Positions 1-7,606 are shown, counted from the first letter of the stretch. The stretch: 14,932 bases of DNA from Chloroflexota bacterium (GCA_015478675.1 JADMIH010000092.1:1-14932), one strand, 5' to 3'. Made by a program: numbers and translations. Notes: a model not told the origin generated them from the letters alone.

Positions 1-371
1 TTGATACATGGCGAAAGCCACAGGATTGGAGCTCGCAGCTTGAGCGGGCCGACCGCTGGCTCGCATCGGGCAAAGGTCTGGTGATGGTCGGGCAAGGGGC
101 AAAAGATGACGAGCAGAGGCTCCGTTTCACCCTGGCGAGCTATCTCCTGGTGGCGACAGGCAATCAGGCTTTTTACCGTTATACCCGCTTTGACTCCTTC
201 TACAATCAGCTGTGGCTCTTCCCTGAATACGACACAGCACGGGCGTTAGGCATCCCCACAGGCCCCCGCACGGAGACCTCGCCCGGCATCTGGCGCAGGC
301 CTTTCACCGGTGGGTATGTAGAAGTAAACCTGAGTGATCAGACCGGATTGCTATCCTTACAGAAGCCGTAA
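1..371 (+). CDS. C-terminal fragment of a putative glycoside hydrolase-like (TIM-barrel, GHL15-type) protein; 5' end outside window
   Basis: The reading frame is open from the left edge (first full codon at base 3) to TAA at 369-371, giving about 122 residues, so the gene is cut by the window and not broken. A GTG at 81 is only an internal codon, because the frame continues upstream with DTWRKPQDWSSQLERADRW. Visible features are 'GKGLVMVGQG', 'FTLASYLLVATGNQAFYR', 'LGIPTGPR' and the terminal 'RPFTGGYVEVNL'. An R-x-F-x-x-G-x-V-x-V-N ending after an 'aSYLL' helix is the pattern I associate with the C-terminus of hypothetical glycoside hydrolase family 15 (TIM-barrel, related to alpha-galactosidase-like enzymes). 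Its position beside the EPS genes suggests a role in trimming or turning over polysaccharide, but the catalytic part is not in view. The family call is moderate; substrate is unknown. Confidence 0.6.
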   Translation, partial: DTWRKPQDWSSQLERADRWLASGKGLVMVGQGAKDDEQRLRFTLASYLLVATGNQAFYRYTRFDSFYNQLWLFPEYDTARALGIPTGPRTETSPGIWRRPFTGGYVEVNLSDQTGLLSLQKP

Positions 372-690
372 ACCTACTTCGATCTGCACCAATTCGCGCC
401 TCTGGCGGAAAGGGTGGTTGCATCGCTATTGAACGAGGATCGGAGCGCAAAGATGCGAAGAGCAGAAGTGTGCGTCGTGAAGTAAGCAAAGAGTAATCCA
501 CTCCGCCCGCAGCACTGCTTAACCCGTCTTCATTGTCTGTAGAGCTATCTGCTCATTTGTACATTGAGTACTACTCCTCTCCTAACCTTTATACATATCT
601 AATACTTTTGGGTGACGAGTTAATGGTCTGGATAGTTTACAATTAGCAGGACTAGGATTAGGACCAAGAGGGCGGGATCGAGAGACCATT

Positions 691-899
691 TCGGGCGCAC
701 CCCGAGCACGTCAGAGCAGGACCCTCACACCTCCTCTTTCTGTAAGATGTGCCCTGGACCCTGCACCGGGGCTTTACCAGATCACCCGCACAAGTAATGC
801 GAACCAGGAAGCGGCTCAGATTGCAAGAGGCTTCGGCACCTGAAGCCCGGTAATTAGATCCATAGCCCTCTGACCTTATTACGTCGTGGGCAGAGGTAT
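691..899. other. Cluster of four consecutive stem-loop-forming inverted repeats
   Basis: Seen directly: TCGGG/CCCGA (691-695 with 701-705, loop 5); GCCCTGG/CCGGGGC (751-757 with 766-772, one G-T pair, loop 8, followed by TTT on the plus strand); GGCTTC/GAAGCC (829-834 with 842-847, loop 7); and CCTCTG/CAGAGG (867-872 with 891-896), extended by ATA/TAT after a two-base bulge. Several GC-rich stems in 200 bp without coding potential may indicate a structured RNA, an attenuator or decayed repeats. The sequence matches no riboswitch or RNA family that I recognise, and the strand is undecided. Confidence 0.3.
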
Positions 900-1054
900 C
901 CAAATTGCATTAATAAACGTTGATAATAGAGCAATTCGCCGATTGTAGGTTATGATCCGCAAGTTAGCGTAAACCGACAGACAAGATAAGAGTAAACGCT
1001 TTGTAAAGTGCAACTGCTAATTCACGATGCCCAAAGCGAAGAGTAATTCATAAC

Positions 1055-1093
1055 GCAGCCGTTCTCTGGCGTGTGCAGGCGCCAAACGGCTGC
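1055..1093 (+). promoter_or_regulatory. Strong leader hairpin upstream of the priming transferase gene
   Basis: GCAGCCGTT (1055-1063) pairs perfectly with AACGGCTGC (1085-1093). After a three-base bulge (CTC), TGGCG (1067-1071) pairs with CGCCA (1080-1084), leaving an eight-base loop. That is 14 base pairs ending about 15 nt before the AAAAGG ribosome binding site and 29 nt before the ATG at 1123. No T-run follows on either strand, so it is unlikely to be a simple intrinsic terminator. A 5'-UTR stabilising element, a protein-binding site or a translational control element are all possible. Confidence 0.5.
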
Positions 1094-1122
1094 GAGCACA
1101 ACAGCTGAAAAGGTAGAAACAA

Positions 1123-2643
1123 ATGGCGCAAATACCAAACGCAACACGTATGCCGGCGGGCCTTACCCGCCGAAAATCAGATAGCTTTGCGGATCAACAG
1201 CCGCTAGCTAATGGCCATAGCTCCACTATGGGGGTCTTGTCGCCTGAAGTGGCGCGCCATAAGATCCCCGGGCTTAGACTGGGGGAGCGCAGGCTGCTCC
1301 AGGAAGTCGGAGATGGGCTTGTATTAGCTATCGGTCTGCTGCTGATCCTGGCGGCGAGTCAGAGAGATTATAAGCTAGGCCCGATCATGGCAAGCGCGGC
1401 TGTGATGTTGGCGGGGTGGTTTTTCTTCGCCGATGCCTTCGAGGGCTACAAGGTGTCTGCCTTACAAAGTAGATTCCGAAGCACATATACCGCTGCTAAG
1501 GTGCTGGCGGCCACGCTGGTGGCGTATATTCTGCTGGCATGGCTGCTGGGCGGCACGCTCCCTCTGATCCGGCCTCGTGTCAGTGAAACTTTCGAGACCG
1601 CTCTGTTGATCATCCCTTTGCTCTTATTGCGCAGCCTGGTCGCTCTGGTTTTGGTCCGAGTTCCTCTGCGCCGCCGCGTGGCGGTAGTGGGAGCCAACCG
1701 CGATGGCGTTACGATGATTGAAGCGCTGAGAGAGTACGGAGGAGAAAACTATAACTTCGTCGGCTACTTTGATGACACCCCGCGATTGCGTAGCACAGAC
1801 TTTCCAGTAGCCGCGCCGGTGCTGCCGACCTCCACCCTCGTAGCCATTAATGACCGAGTGGGCATAGACCAGATCGTGCTGGCGAACCCCTTGCAGACAG
1901 TCCCCCTCTTGAGCACCTTATCGCTGCTTCACGAGCGCGGAGTGCAAATCACGCCGATGTTCGCCCTTTATCAAGACCTGACGGGCCGTGTACCTGTATC
2001 CCACCTGGGCAACGATTATTTCGTTGCTTTGCCCGCGCATGTGAAGAACACCGCACGCACATACAAGGTTGTAAAACGCGGCTTCGACCTTCTGCTGGCG
2101 CTCATAATGCTGGTATTTACCGCGCCTTTTATTCCGCTCATCTCCCTGGCGATAAAACTTGACTCACCGGGGCCGGCCTTCTTCAAGCAAGTGCGCGTCG
2201 GCCGCGGCGGCAAGCCGTTCAGCATCGTCAAGTTCCGCTCCATGCGCCAGGATGCCGAGGCAGCCACAGGGGCTGTATGGGCACGCGACTACGATCCGCG
2301 CATCACGCGTATAGGCCGCTTCTTGCGCAAGAGCCGCCTTGACGAAATCCCTCAGCTTTGGAACGTCTTTGTAGGCGACATGAGCTTCGTCGGTCCGCGC
2401 CCAGAGCGCCCGGAGTTCGATGAAGAGCTGGAGCGGGAGATCCCTTTCTACCGTGCGCGGAGAGCTGTGCGCCCCGGCCTCACCGGGTGGGCACAGGTGA
2501 GTCATGGCTATGGCAACACTCTGCTTGACGCCCTGCGCAAGGTCGAGTATGATTTATACTATATTAAGAACGAGTCGCTCTATCTCGATCTTTTGATCCT
2601 GTTACGCACCGTGGCCGTGGTACTCAAACTAGGTGGCACATGA
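1123..2643 (+). CDS. Polyprenyl-phosphate sugar-1-phosphate transferase (WcaJ/CpsE-type EPS priming glycosylphosphotransferase)
   Basis: Starts EPS repeat-unit synthesis by moving a sugar-1-phosphate from a UDP-sugar to membrane polyprenyl phosphate. The 506-residue protein has the usual length and layout of the large family: cytosolic N-tail, four predicted membrane helices (about 63-80, 87-106, 125-146, 159-180), a Rossmann-like domain opening with RRRVAVVGANRDG (183-195), then the bacterial sugar transferase domain (about 315-506). That domain shows the membrane re-entrant segment 319-344, KFRSMRQDAE (370-379, the acidic catalytic region), SRLDEIPQLWNV (404-415), GPRPERPEF (424-432) and RPGLTGWAQV. 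The ATG is preceded by AAAAGGT at 8-nt spacing. A WcaJ-like glucose-1-P or a galactose-1-P specificity cannot be told from sequence. It begins the two-gene plus-strand unit with the GT2 gene 80 bp downstream. Confidence 0.93.
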   Translation: MAQIPNATRMPAGLTRRKSDSFADQQPLANGHSSTMGVLSPEVARHKIPGLRLGERRLLQEVGDGLVLAIGLLLILAASQRDYKLGPIMASAAVMLAGWFFFADAFEGYKVSALQSRFRSTYTAAKVLAATLVAYILLAWLLGGTLPLIRPRVSETFETALLIIPLLLLRSLVALVLVRVPLRRRVAVVGANRDGVTMIEALREYGGENYNFVGYFDDTPRLRSTDFPVAAPVLPTSTLVAINDRVGIDQIVLANPLQTVPLLSTLSLLHERGVQITPMFALYQDLTGRVPVSHLGNDYFVALPAHVKNTARTYKVVKRGFDLLLALIMLVFTAPFIPLISLAIKLDSPGPAFFKQVRVGRGGKPFSIVKFRSMRQDAEAATGAVWARDYDPRITRIGRFLRKSRLDEIPQLWNVFVGDMSFVGPRPERPEFDEELEREIPFYRARRAVRPGLTGWAQVSHGYGNTLLDALRKVEYDLYYIKNESLYLDLLILLRTVAVVLKLGGT

Positions 2644-2723
2644 CCGGCGCGCGGAGTCACCTATCGCTACGCGGAAAGTGATTCCGTAAGGTCGTCTGTC
2701 GGGCGTAAAATGAATCGTGAATT

Positions 2724-3680
2724 ATGAATAACGCGCAAATCAGCGCAGTTATCACCACCTATAACTACGCGCGCTTTGTCGGCCCTGCTCTTGAGAGCGT
2801 GCTGGCGCAGACGCTACAACCTGATGAGATCCTGGTGGTAGACGATGGCTCCACTGACGGCACGGCAGAAATCGTTGCTCGCTACGCGGACCGCGGCGTG
2901 CGCTATCTCTACAAAGATAATGGCGGGGCTGGCTCGGCACGCAATCACGGCCTGAACGCAACGCACGGTGAGTTGGTGGCTTTCCTCGACGCGGACGACC
3001 TCTGGCTGCCCGATAAGCTCGCGTTGCAAGTAGAGCATCTGCGAAGGCACCCCACTGTGGGCATGGTGAGCGCAAGCGAATGGCAAGTAGACGCCACAGG
3101 CAAGCCTCCATTGTGCGTTAAGCGTAAGCCGGAGGGCGCTGTGCACCTCTTTCCGCAGATGCTTGTGGAAAATGCTATCGGCAACCCGTCTCTTGTTCTA
3201 GTGCGCCGTGACTGTTTCGAGCGGGTGGGCAACTTCGATGAGACGTTGCCACTCGGGCAGGACTGGGATATGTGGATACGCATCGCTCGCGAGTTCCCGG
3301 TTGGGGTGGTAGACGCCCCCCTTATACTCTACACACGCCACGCGAGCAGCCTCACCGCAGGCCAGCTTTGGAAGCGATACACATCCAATCGCGTGATCCA
3401 GAGGCGCTATCTCAGACAAATGCGCCCACCGATAGTGCGTCTTGGATTACTCAAGGCTGCCCAGAGCATGAATTGCTACTATACAGCCGCAGGCCTTCTT
3501 GACAGCCCTTCAGGTCGTGGTCTGGCTTTGGCGTTAGCACTGATTGCGGCCTTACTCGATCCCACTTACAAAAGCAAATTAAAAGCCGGAGTGCTATTCC
3601 GCGCTCTTTTTGGCCGAAGAGCTTTCGACAGGGCCAGGCGCTATTTGCCTCGTGAGAAAGAGAAGGAGATAAAGCGATAA
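2724..3680 (+). CDS. GT2-family glycosyltransferase
   Basis: Inverting (GT-A fold) cytosolic glycosyltransferase expected to add a sugar to the lipid-linked repeat unit. Of 318 residues, the first 200 or so are the catalytic domain: [12 protein letters not shown] (7-18), [12 protein letters not shown] (36-47, nucleotide binding), [11 protein letters not shown] (66-76), FLDADDLW (87-94, with the metal-binding DxD at 89-91) and [11 protein letters not shown] (178-188, position of the usual catalytic-base acid region). The C-terminal 110 residues are helical and basic, ending REKEKEIKR, perhaps for membrane association. No clear Shine-Dalgarno sequence precedes the ATG at 2724. It lies 80 bp after the priming transferase on the same strand and is probably co-transcribed. 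The donor sugar is not predictable. Confidence 0.92.
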   Translation: MNNAQISAVITTYNYARFVGPALESVLAQTLQPDEILVVDDGSTDGTAEIVARYADRGVRYLYKDNGGAGSARNHGLNATHGELVAFLDADDLWLPDKLALQVEHLRRHPTVGMVSASEWQVDATGKPPLCVKRKPEGAVHLFPQMLVENAIGNPSLVLVRRDCFERVGNFDETLPLGQDWDMWIRIAREFPVGVVDAPLILYTRHASSLTAGQLWKRYTSNRVIQRRYLRQMRPPIVRLGLLKAAQSMNCYYTAAGLLDSPSGRGLALALALIAALLDPTYKSKLKAGVLFRALFGRRAFDRARRYLPREKEKEIKR

Positions 3681-3769
3681 AAGCAATAAATGAGGTGAAC
3701 TACTTGTATTTACAGGGAGGAGAGTGTGTGTATTTATCCCTTCGCCCTCAGGCGCACTTTGTTGAGATG

Positions 3770-4948
3770 CTACCGTGCTTGCAGCACCGACCTGTAAACT
3801 TCCTCTACCCCTTCAACCATCCGCTCCACCGTGAACTGAGCTGCTATCTCACGGCCCCCGGCGACAAGTCGTGCGACCAGGTCAGGGTCGTCATGGAGGC
3901 TCATCGCCGCCTCCACGAGCGCCTCTTTATCACTACTGGGCACAAGGAGACCGTGCTCACCTGAGGTAACGAACTCCGGGATGCCTCCGACGGCAGTTGC
4001 CACAACAGGAATGCCGCTGCCCATAGCTTCGAGCAAGACGTGCGGCGTGCCTTCCGTGTCCGAGGTGAGCATCAGCAGGTCAGTGGCTGCATAGATGGTC
4101 GCCATATCGCGTGTCAGCCCCGTGAAGATAACGCGGTCGCCCAGGCCGAGGGTTGCAGCCAGTGCCTTGAGATTAGCTTCCTGCTTGCCGCCGCCCACAA
4201 CGAGGAAGCGTGCCTCAGGCAACCGCTCGGCGAGCGCGGCGCACACCTCAAGGTAGAGGTCGAAGCGTTTCTCCGTAGAGAGGCGACCTACAGCGGTAAT
4301 TACGTAAGCGTCGTTCAAAATGCCAATACGTCGGCGGGCAGCCAGCCGCTCACCGAATGCTGAGGAGTGAGTGCGGAGGAGTGAATGCTGAGAATCGGCC
4401 ATTGCAAGGTATGGAATGCCGGGGCGCACCACACTGACCCGCTCAGGCGCAAAGCCGAGACCCAACAGCGTGTCGCGCTGCTGCATGGATACGGTAATCA
4501 CATGATCACAGTCGCGCAAAGTAGCAAGCTCCAGCCTGGTCACGAGCTTGCGCACAAAGTTGTCCTGGACCCAACCGTGCACAGTGGCGACAAGAGGCAA
4601 ACGGCCCCAGGTGCGGGGGAAGAAGCGTCGCGCCAGCCATATAAAGTAGTTGGCGCGCTGCCCATGCATATGAACGAGCCTCACGCCTGCAGCCGCAGGC
4701 AAACGCCGGAGCCATGCAGGCCGCCAGCGTATCCTGTCGAGAGCAAGCACCCGCAGGTCGAGAGAGCGTGCCCGGCTCGCAAAGTCTCTGGCGGGGTCGG
4801 CAGTCGGGTTGGGCTTGCGCAACAAGAGAATAGCGGGGTCAAAGCTGCCGCGCTCGCGTAGCGCCGGGCAGAGGAGCAGGAGCAGCTCCTCTGCACCGCC
4901 CGTTTGACGGGCGTCCACGGTGCGGATCGCTTGCATCACTCGGATCAT
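3770..4948 (-). CDS. GT4-family glycosyltransferase (GT-B fold), carrying a 14-residue heptamer-repeat insertion
   Basis: Retaining GT-B glycosyltransferase for EPS repeat-unit assembly, 392 residues. N-domain: IRTVDARQTGGAEELL (8-23) with the glycine-rich loop, VHMHGQRANY (92-101), VATVHGW. C-domain: ITAVGRLSTEKRFDLYLE (217-234), FLVVGGG, FTGLTRD and SDTEGTPHVLLEAMGSGIPVV (296-316), which contains the E-x7-E motif (E299, E307), then VGGIPE. The ATG at 4946-4948 overlaps the TGA of the upstream deacetylase in an ATGA arrangement, so translation is probably coupled. Residues 185-198 (DSQHSLLRTHSSAF), in the hinge between domains, are encoded by a heptamer-periodic repeat (4355-4396) and look like a late insertion. 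The stop is TAG at 3770-3772. Family assignment is firm; substrate is unknown. Confidence 0.93.
   Translation of the reverse strand: MIRVMQAIRTVDARQTGGAEELLLLLCPALRERGSFDPAILLLRKPNPTADPARDFASRARSLDLRVLALDRIRWRPAWLRRLPAAAGVRLVHMHGQRANYFIWLARRFFPRTWGRLPLVATVHGWVQDNFVRKLVTRLELATLRDCDHVITVSMQQRDTLLGLGFAPERVSVVRPGIPYLAMADSQHSLLRTHSSAFGERLAARRRIGILNDAYVITAVGRLSTEKRFDLYLEVCAALAERLPEARFLVVGGGKQEANLKALAATLGLGDRVIFTGLTRDMATIYAATDLLMLTSDTEGTPHVLLEAMGSGIPVVATAVGGIPEFVTSGEHGLLVPSSDKEALVEAAMSLHDDPDLVARLVAGGREIAAQFTVERMVEGVEEVYRSVLQAR
4355..4396. repeat. Heptamer-periodic tandem repeat inside the GT4 gene (6 x 7 bp / 3 x 14 bp)
   Basis: On the plus strand the tract reads as six 7-mers: GAATGCT, GAGGAGT, GAGTGCG, GAGGAGT, GAATGCT, GAGAATC. 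Exact copies are GAATGCTGAG at 4355-4364 and 4383-4392 (28 bp apart) and AGGAGTGA at 4363-4370 and 4377-4384 (14 bp apart). The 42-bp total is a multiple of three, so the host gene stays in frame. It resembles the short heptameric STRR repeats known from cyanobacteria and other repeat-rich genomes. Confidence 0.75.
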
Positions 4949-5832
4949 AGAGCGCCCGTTTCAGCCAGCACGTCAGTGCTCTGCACCTCGCCAGGGCTAC
5001 GCCGAGGCCAGTTCTTACGACCGAGCAATCTACGGAAAGCTAAATTAACCAGGCGGTATGCAGGCCCTATGGTGGGCGCGGTGAAAGCTCGCAACGCCGC
5101 AGGTGAGGTGTTGCCGCTCACCAGCAGGCGTGGCAAACGAAGCGGGTGGCTCCTGAGATGAGCACGCCCTTGATCAACTGTCGCGGCAGTAAGGTAGCCG
5201 GCGGTGCGCGTGGCGGCTACTACACTATTGTTATAATCACCCTGGGGGTAGGCGAATGCCGATACAGGAAGCCCTAGCAACTGCTCCAACTGAGCCTTGG
5301 AATGGCATAGCTCGTGCTCTAACTCAGAGGAGGTGTACTGCGTCAGGAAGCCGTGCGTCACCGAATGTGCGCCGATCTCTATCCCTGATTGCTGGGCTTC
5401 CTCGATCTGTCTCCATGAGAGTAGCGGCACCGGTGGCAAGGCGACACCCCGATCCGTCCAGTGTGTTGTACGTCCTACCATGCCGGTGATTATATAAACA
5501 GTGCCTGTGAATCCGTAGCGCGCCATAACAGGTGCGCCCACTGTTGCCAGGTTAGCGAAGCCGTCGTCAAAGGTGATAGCCACCGCTCGTGGGGGGAAGG
5601 GAACTTTGGCTGTCAAATGTTGCGCAACCTGGCCCATTGTGAAAGTGGGGCAGCCCTCTGAGGCAATGGCAGCCATTTGTGTGCTGAAGAGGCGTGGCGA
5701 CACCGAGAGGGGAGTGTTGTAATCATCCAGAGAATGATAGCTGAGGATAGTGATCCCGCCGTCGTGAGCCACCTTGCCGCTAAGATAGATTGCGCGGTAG
5801 ATAGCAGGCAGGAGCCGGCGCTTTAGAGACAC
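4945..5832 (-). CDS. Polysaccharide deacetylase, NodB/CE4 family
   Basis: Predicted metal-dependent N-deacetylase acting on EPS or cell-wall N-acetylhexosamines. The 295 residues show the CE4 signature: ITILSYHSLDD (27-37), AITFDDGFANL (85-95; D89 as base, D90 as metal ligand), IGAHSVTHGFL (153-163; metal-binding H156 and H160) and FAYPQGDYN (193-201). Segment RRLLPAIYRAIYLSG (5-19) could be an amphipathic membrane anchor; no cleavable signal peptide is clear, so the compartment is uncertain. The start is GTG at 5830-5832, with GAGGT about 8 nt upstream on the minus strand. The stop overlaps the ATG of the GT4 gene by 4 nt. A second, divergent CE4 gene occurs at 8338-9321, so two deacetylation steps or substrates are likely in this locus. 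Confidence 0.9.
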   Translation of the reverse strand: MSLKRRLLPAIYRAIYLSGKVAHDGGITILSYHSLDDYNTPLSVSPRLFSTQMAAIASEGCPTFTMGQVAQHLTAKVPFPPRAVAITFDDGFANLATVGAPVMARYGFTGTVYIITGMVGRTTHWTDRGVALPPVPLLSWRQIEEAQQSGIEIGAHSVTHGFLTQYTSSELEHELCHSKAQLEQLLGLPVSAFAYPQGDYNNSVVAATRTAGYLTAATVDQGRAHLRSHPLRLPRLLVSGNTSPAALRAFTAPTIGPAYRLVNLAFRRLLGRKNWPRRSPGEVQSTDVLAETGAL

Positions 5833-6027
5833 GAGTGCGACCTCGAAATAGAGTGATTAAGAGATGAAAGCTAAAACGCACTATGTGAAACGTATTAAGA
5901 TATACGGGCCTTCCACTTCAGCAATGTTTGGCCCGCACAGGCTGTAGCACGCCACGATAGAGACGTTGCATTTTACCATAGGTGAAAAGCGGCGGCAATT
6001 GCCACGTAGGTAGCTGCGTGCCAGCGA

Positions 6028-6061
6028 CCGGTGAGGGTAATCACTCGTAACTAACCACCGG
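6028..6061 (+). promoter_or_regulatory. Inverted repeat immediately upstream of the flippase ribosome binding site
   Basis: CCGGTG (6028-6033) and CACCGG (6056-6061) are exact reverse complements with a 22-nt loop. Within the loop, GTGA and TCAC (GTGAGGGTAATCAC, 6032-6045) can form an alternative small stem. The structure ends 4 nt before the AGGAG at 6066-6070, so it could influence ribosome access. It could equally be an operator. It rests on pairing alone. Confidence 0.3.
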
Positions 6062-6065
6062 CCCC

Positions 6066-6195
6066 AGGAGCTTATGTCATAGCAGTAGACACTTCACCAA
6101 CTGAACAGAACACGCCCAACCCGCAACCGGGCCTCGGCAGACAAGCGGCGCAGGGCGCTGTCTGGAACTACACGGGCTTTTTACTCAGCAAGGGG
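6066..6195 (+). other. In-frame coding extension of the flippase with a good SD but no canonical start codon
   Basis: AGGAG lies at 6066-6070. ATG at 6074-6076 is in another frame and hits TAG after two codons (ATG TCA TAG). In the flippase frame the codon 8 nt after AGGAG is ATA (6079-6081), followed by an uninterrupted 39-codon stretch to the TTG at 6196. It includes GRQAAQGAVWNYTGFLLSKG, the typical N-terminal amphipathic segment and first-helix start of MOP flippases. There is no in-frame ATG, GTG, TTG or CTG between the TAA at 6052-6054 and 6196. The likely explanations are ATA initiation or a single-base deletion between 6076 and 6079, which if repaired would join ATG 6074 to the frame. 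Confidence 0.65.
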
Positions 6196-7602
6196 TTGCT
6201 CTTTGTGGCGACCCTCATCCTGGCGCACATTCTCTCCCCAGCCGAGTTCGGGCTGGTGGGCATGGCGCTGCTGGTGATCACTGTGCTCGACATCCTGCGC
6301 GATTTCGGCATTGGAGCTTCGGTTATCTACTATCAGCGGCATGGCAACGCAGCTGCTAACATGGCCTTCGCGCTGAGCAGCAGCATCGGCGTCACCCTCT
6401 TTATCGCTAACTGGCTGCTTGCTCCCTTCGCTGCCCAATTCTTCAAGACTAGCAGTCCGAGTGATACAGCCACGGTGACGGCTTTGCTACAGGTGCTCGG
6501 CTTCAGTCTCCTATTCGCCTCCTTCGGCAGTACGCAGGACGCGCTGCTGCAAAAAGAGATCAATTACAGGCGGCGTATGGTGCCGGAGGTGGGCCGCACC
6601 CTCATCAAGGGGGGTTTGCAAGTGGCGCTTGCGCTCCTCGGCTTCGGTGTCTGGAGCCTTGTGATCGGGCAGGTGGTCGGCGAAGCATCTGCCACCCTCC
6701 TTCTCTGGTTGGTGTCGCGCTGGCGGCCCACTTTGCAATTCGAGCGAGCGCTCCTTCGCCCTATGCTGGGATATGGCGTTCAGATCATGCTGGTCGGCGG
6801 GCTGGGAACTTTCGTCTCCGATGTGGACTATCTGATCATAGGCCGCTTGCTTGGAGAGACCGCGCTAGGGCTTTACACTCTGGCGTTCCGCATACCTGAA
6901 TTGCTTGTAAACAACCTGGCGCAGGCGGTATCTACGGTAGCCTTCCCCGTGACCGCCAGGCTACAGGCCAACCGAGAAGCAATGCGCGAAGCCTATCTGC
7001 TGATGCAACACTACATGCTGCTGATACTGGCCCCACTCGGCTTCGGCCTGTACGCGATTACTCCGGCGCTCATCCATTTACTGTTCAAGGACAAATGGTA
7101 TGGAATCATCCCTGTAATGGAGGTGCTCTCTATATACATGGTGCTGGGTGGCATTACCCACTGGCCGGGGGTTGTCTACAAGGCGGCGGGACGCCCAGGC
7201 ATCCTGAGCAAGCTGAGCTTTCTCAAGCTGGCGATGCTGGTGCCAACTCTCTGGTGGGCGGCGGCCAATTACGGTATAGAGGGCGTGGCCTGGGGTCAAC
7301 TGGTCGTGCGGAGCATAAACATTCTGATAGATATGTGGGTGGTTGCCCGCTTTGTGCAAATCAGTGTAATCTCCAACCTGAGGGTGATATGGCCCCCTTT
7401 GCTCTCGGCTGTGATCATGGTGACGGCTGTGCGCGCGGTATTCCTGCTCGATCACGCAGAGACAAGTATCCCCGTGATGGGCGCGGCCATTATGGTAGGT
7501 GTGCTGGTGTATGGCGGCGCGATCTGGCTGCTCGACCGGCGAGCGGCGGCCGCCCTCCTTGGGCTAGGGCGCAGCCTCGTGCTGAGGACTAACCCGCGAT
7601 AA
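6196..7602 (+). CDS. Wzx-type polysaccharide/oligosaccharide flippase (MOP superfamily, WzxC-like); true start probably near 6074-6079
   Basis: Moves the polyprenyl-linked EPS repeat unit across the cytoplasmic membrane. The frame from TTG 6196 gives 468 residues, and about 507 if translation begins at 6079. The protein is almost entirely hydrophobic helices (roughly 12 to 14). Recognisable features include LARILSP-like 'LILAHILSPAEFGLVGMALL' at the start, 'DFGIGASVIYYQ', 'YGVQIMLVGGLGTFVSDVDYLIIGRLLGETALGLYTLAFRIP' (inner repeat of the MOP fold) and 'FPVTARLQ'. These match the Polysacc_synt_3/WzxC group. Starting at TTG 6196 would cut into the first transmembrane helix, so the annotated start is a minimum. 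It is the only plus-strand gene in this part, is divergent from the deacetylase and ends 4 bp before the stop of the YdcF-like gene. Confidence 0.9.
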   Translation: MLFVATLILAHILSPAEFGLVGMALLVITVLDILRDFGIGASVIYYQRHGNAAANMAFALSSSIGVTLFIANWLLAPFAAQFFKTSSPSDTATVTALLQVLGFSLLFASFGSTQDALLQKEINYRRRMVPEVGRTLIKGGLQVALALLGFGVWSLVIGQVVGEASATLLLWLVSRWRPTLQFERALLRPMLGYGVQIMLVGGLGTFVSDVDYLIIGRLLGETALGLYTLAFRIPELLVNNLAQAVSTVAFPVTARLQANREAMREAYLLMQHYMLLILAPLGFGLYAITPALIHLLFKDKWYGIIPVMEVLSIYMVLGGITHWPGVVYKAAGRPGILSKLSFLKLAMLVPTLWWAAANYGIEGVAWGQLVVRSINILIDMWVVARFVQISVISNLRVIWPPLLSAVIMVTAVRAVFLLDHAETSIPVMGAAIMVGVLVYGGAIWLLDRRAAAALLGLGRSLVLRTNPR

Positions 7603-7606
7603 GCGC

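Larger units (their letters stand above)
372..1122. other. Gene-free 750-bp stretch with several inverted repeats
   Basis: No convincing gene was found. The only sizeable open frame (minus strand, about 658-903) is cysteine-rich, resembles nothing I know and lies over inverted repeats. Stretches 540-650 and 900-1050 are AT-rich and promoter-like, but no -35/-10 pair with good spacing stood out. Four stem-forming inverted repeats lie between 691 and 899 and one stronger hairpin at 1055-1093; these are listed separately. The region separates the hydrolase-like gene from the plus-strand priming transferase gene and probably holds that gene's promoter and leader. Confidence 0.5.
5833..6195. promoter_or_regulatory. 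Divergent regulatory region between the deacetylase and flippase genes, including the uncertain flippase N-terminus
   Basis: This region must drive the minus-strand deacetylase/GT4 pair and the plus-strand flippase. It holds an inverted repeat CGGGCC (5905-5910)/GGCCCG (5930-5935), a perfect 10-bp palindrome GGCAATTGCC (5994-6003) and an inverted repeat CCGGTG (6028-6033)/CACCGG (6056-6061) just before AGGAG (6066-6070). No consensus promoter with correct spacing stood out in either direction. From 6055 the flippase frame is open, and from about 6079 it encodes what looks like the missing flippase N-terminus. Confidence 0.4.

Noticed and set aside
658..903. Minus-strand 81-codon open frame, cysteine- and arginine-rich
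   Set aside because: It lies over several inverted repeats, has no recognisable motif and an atypical composition, and there is no clear ribosome binding site.
900..1030. Possible promoter motifs (TTGCAT, TTGATA, GATAAT, TATGAT, TTGTAA) before the priming transferase gene
   Set aside because: No -35/-10 pair had 16 to 18 bp spacing, so no specific promoter is claimed.
3741..3756. Small hairpin CGCC/GGCG between the convergent GT2 and GT4 genes as a terminator
   Set aside because: The stem is only 4 bp and is not followed by a T-run on either strand.
7095..7592. Plus-strand 165-codon open frame inside the flippase gene
   Set aside because: It is a frame shadow of a GC-rich coding region. 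The flippase frame has clear membrane helices and family motifs.
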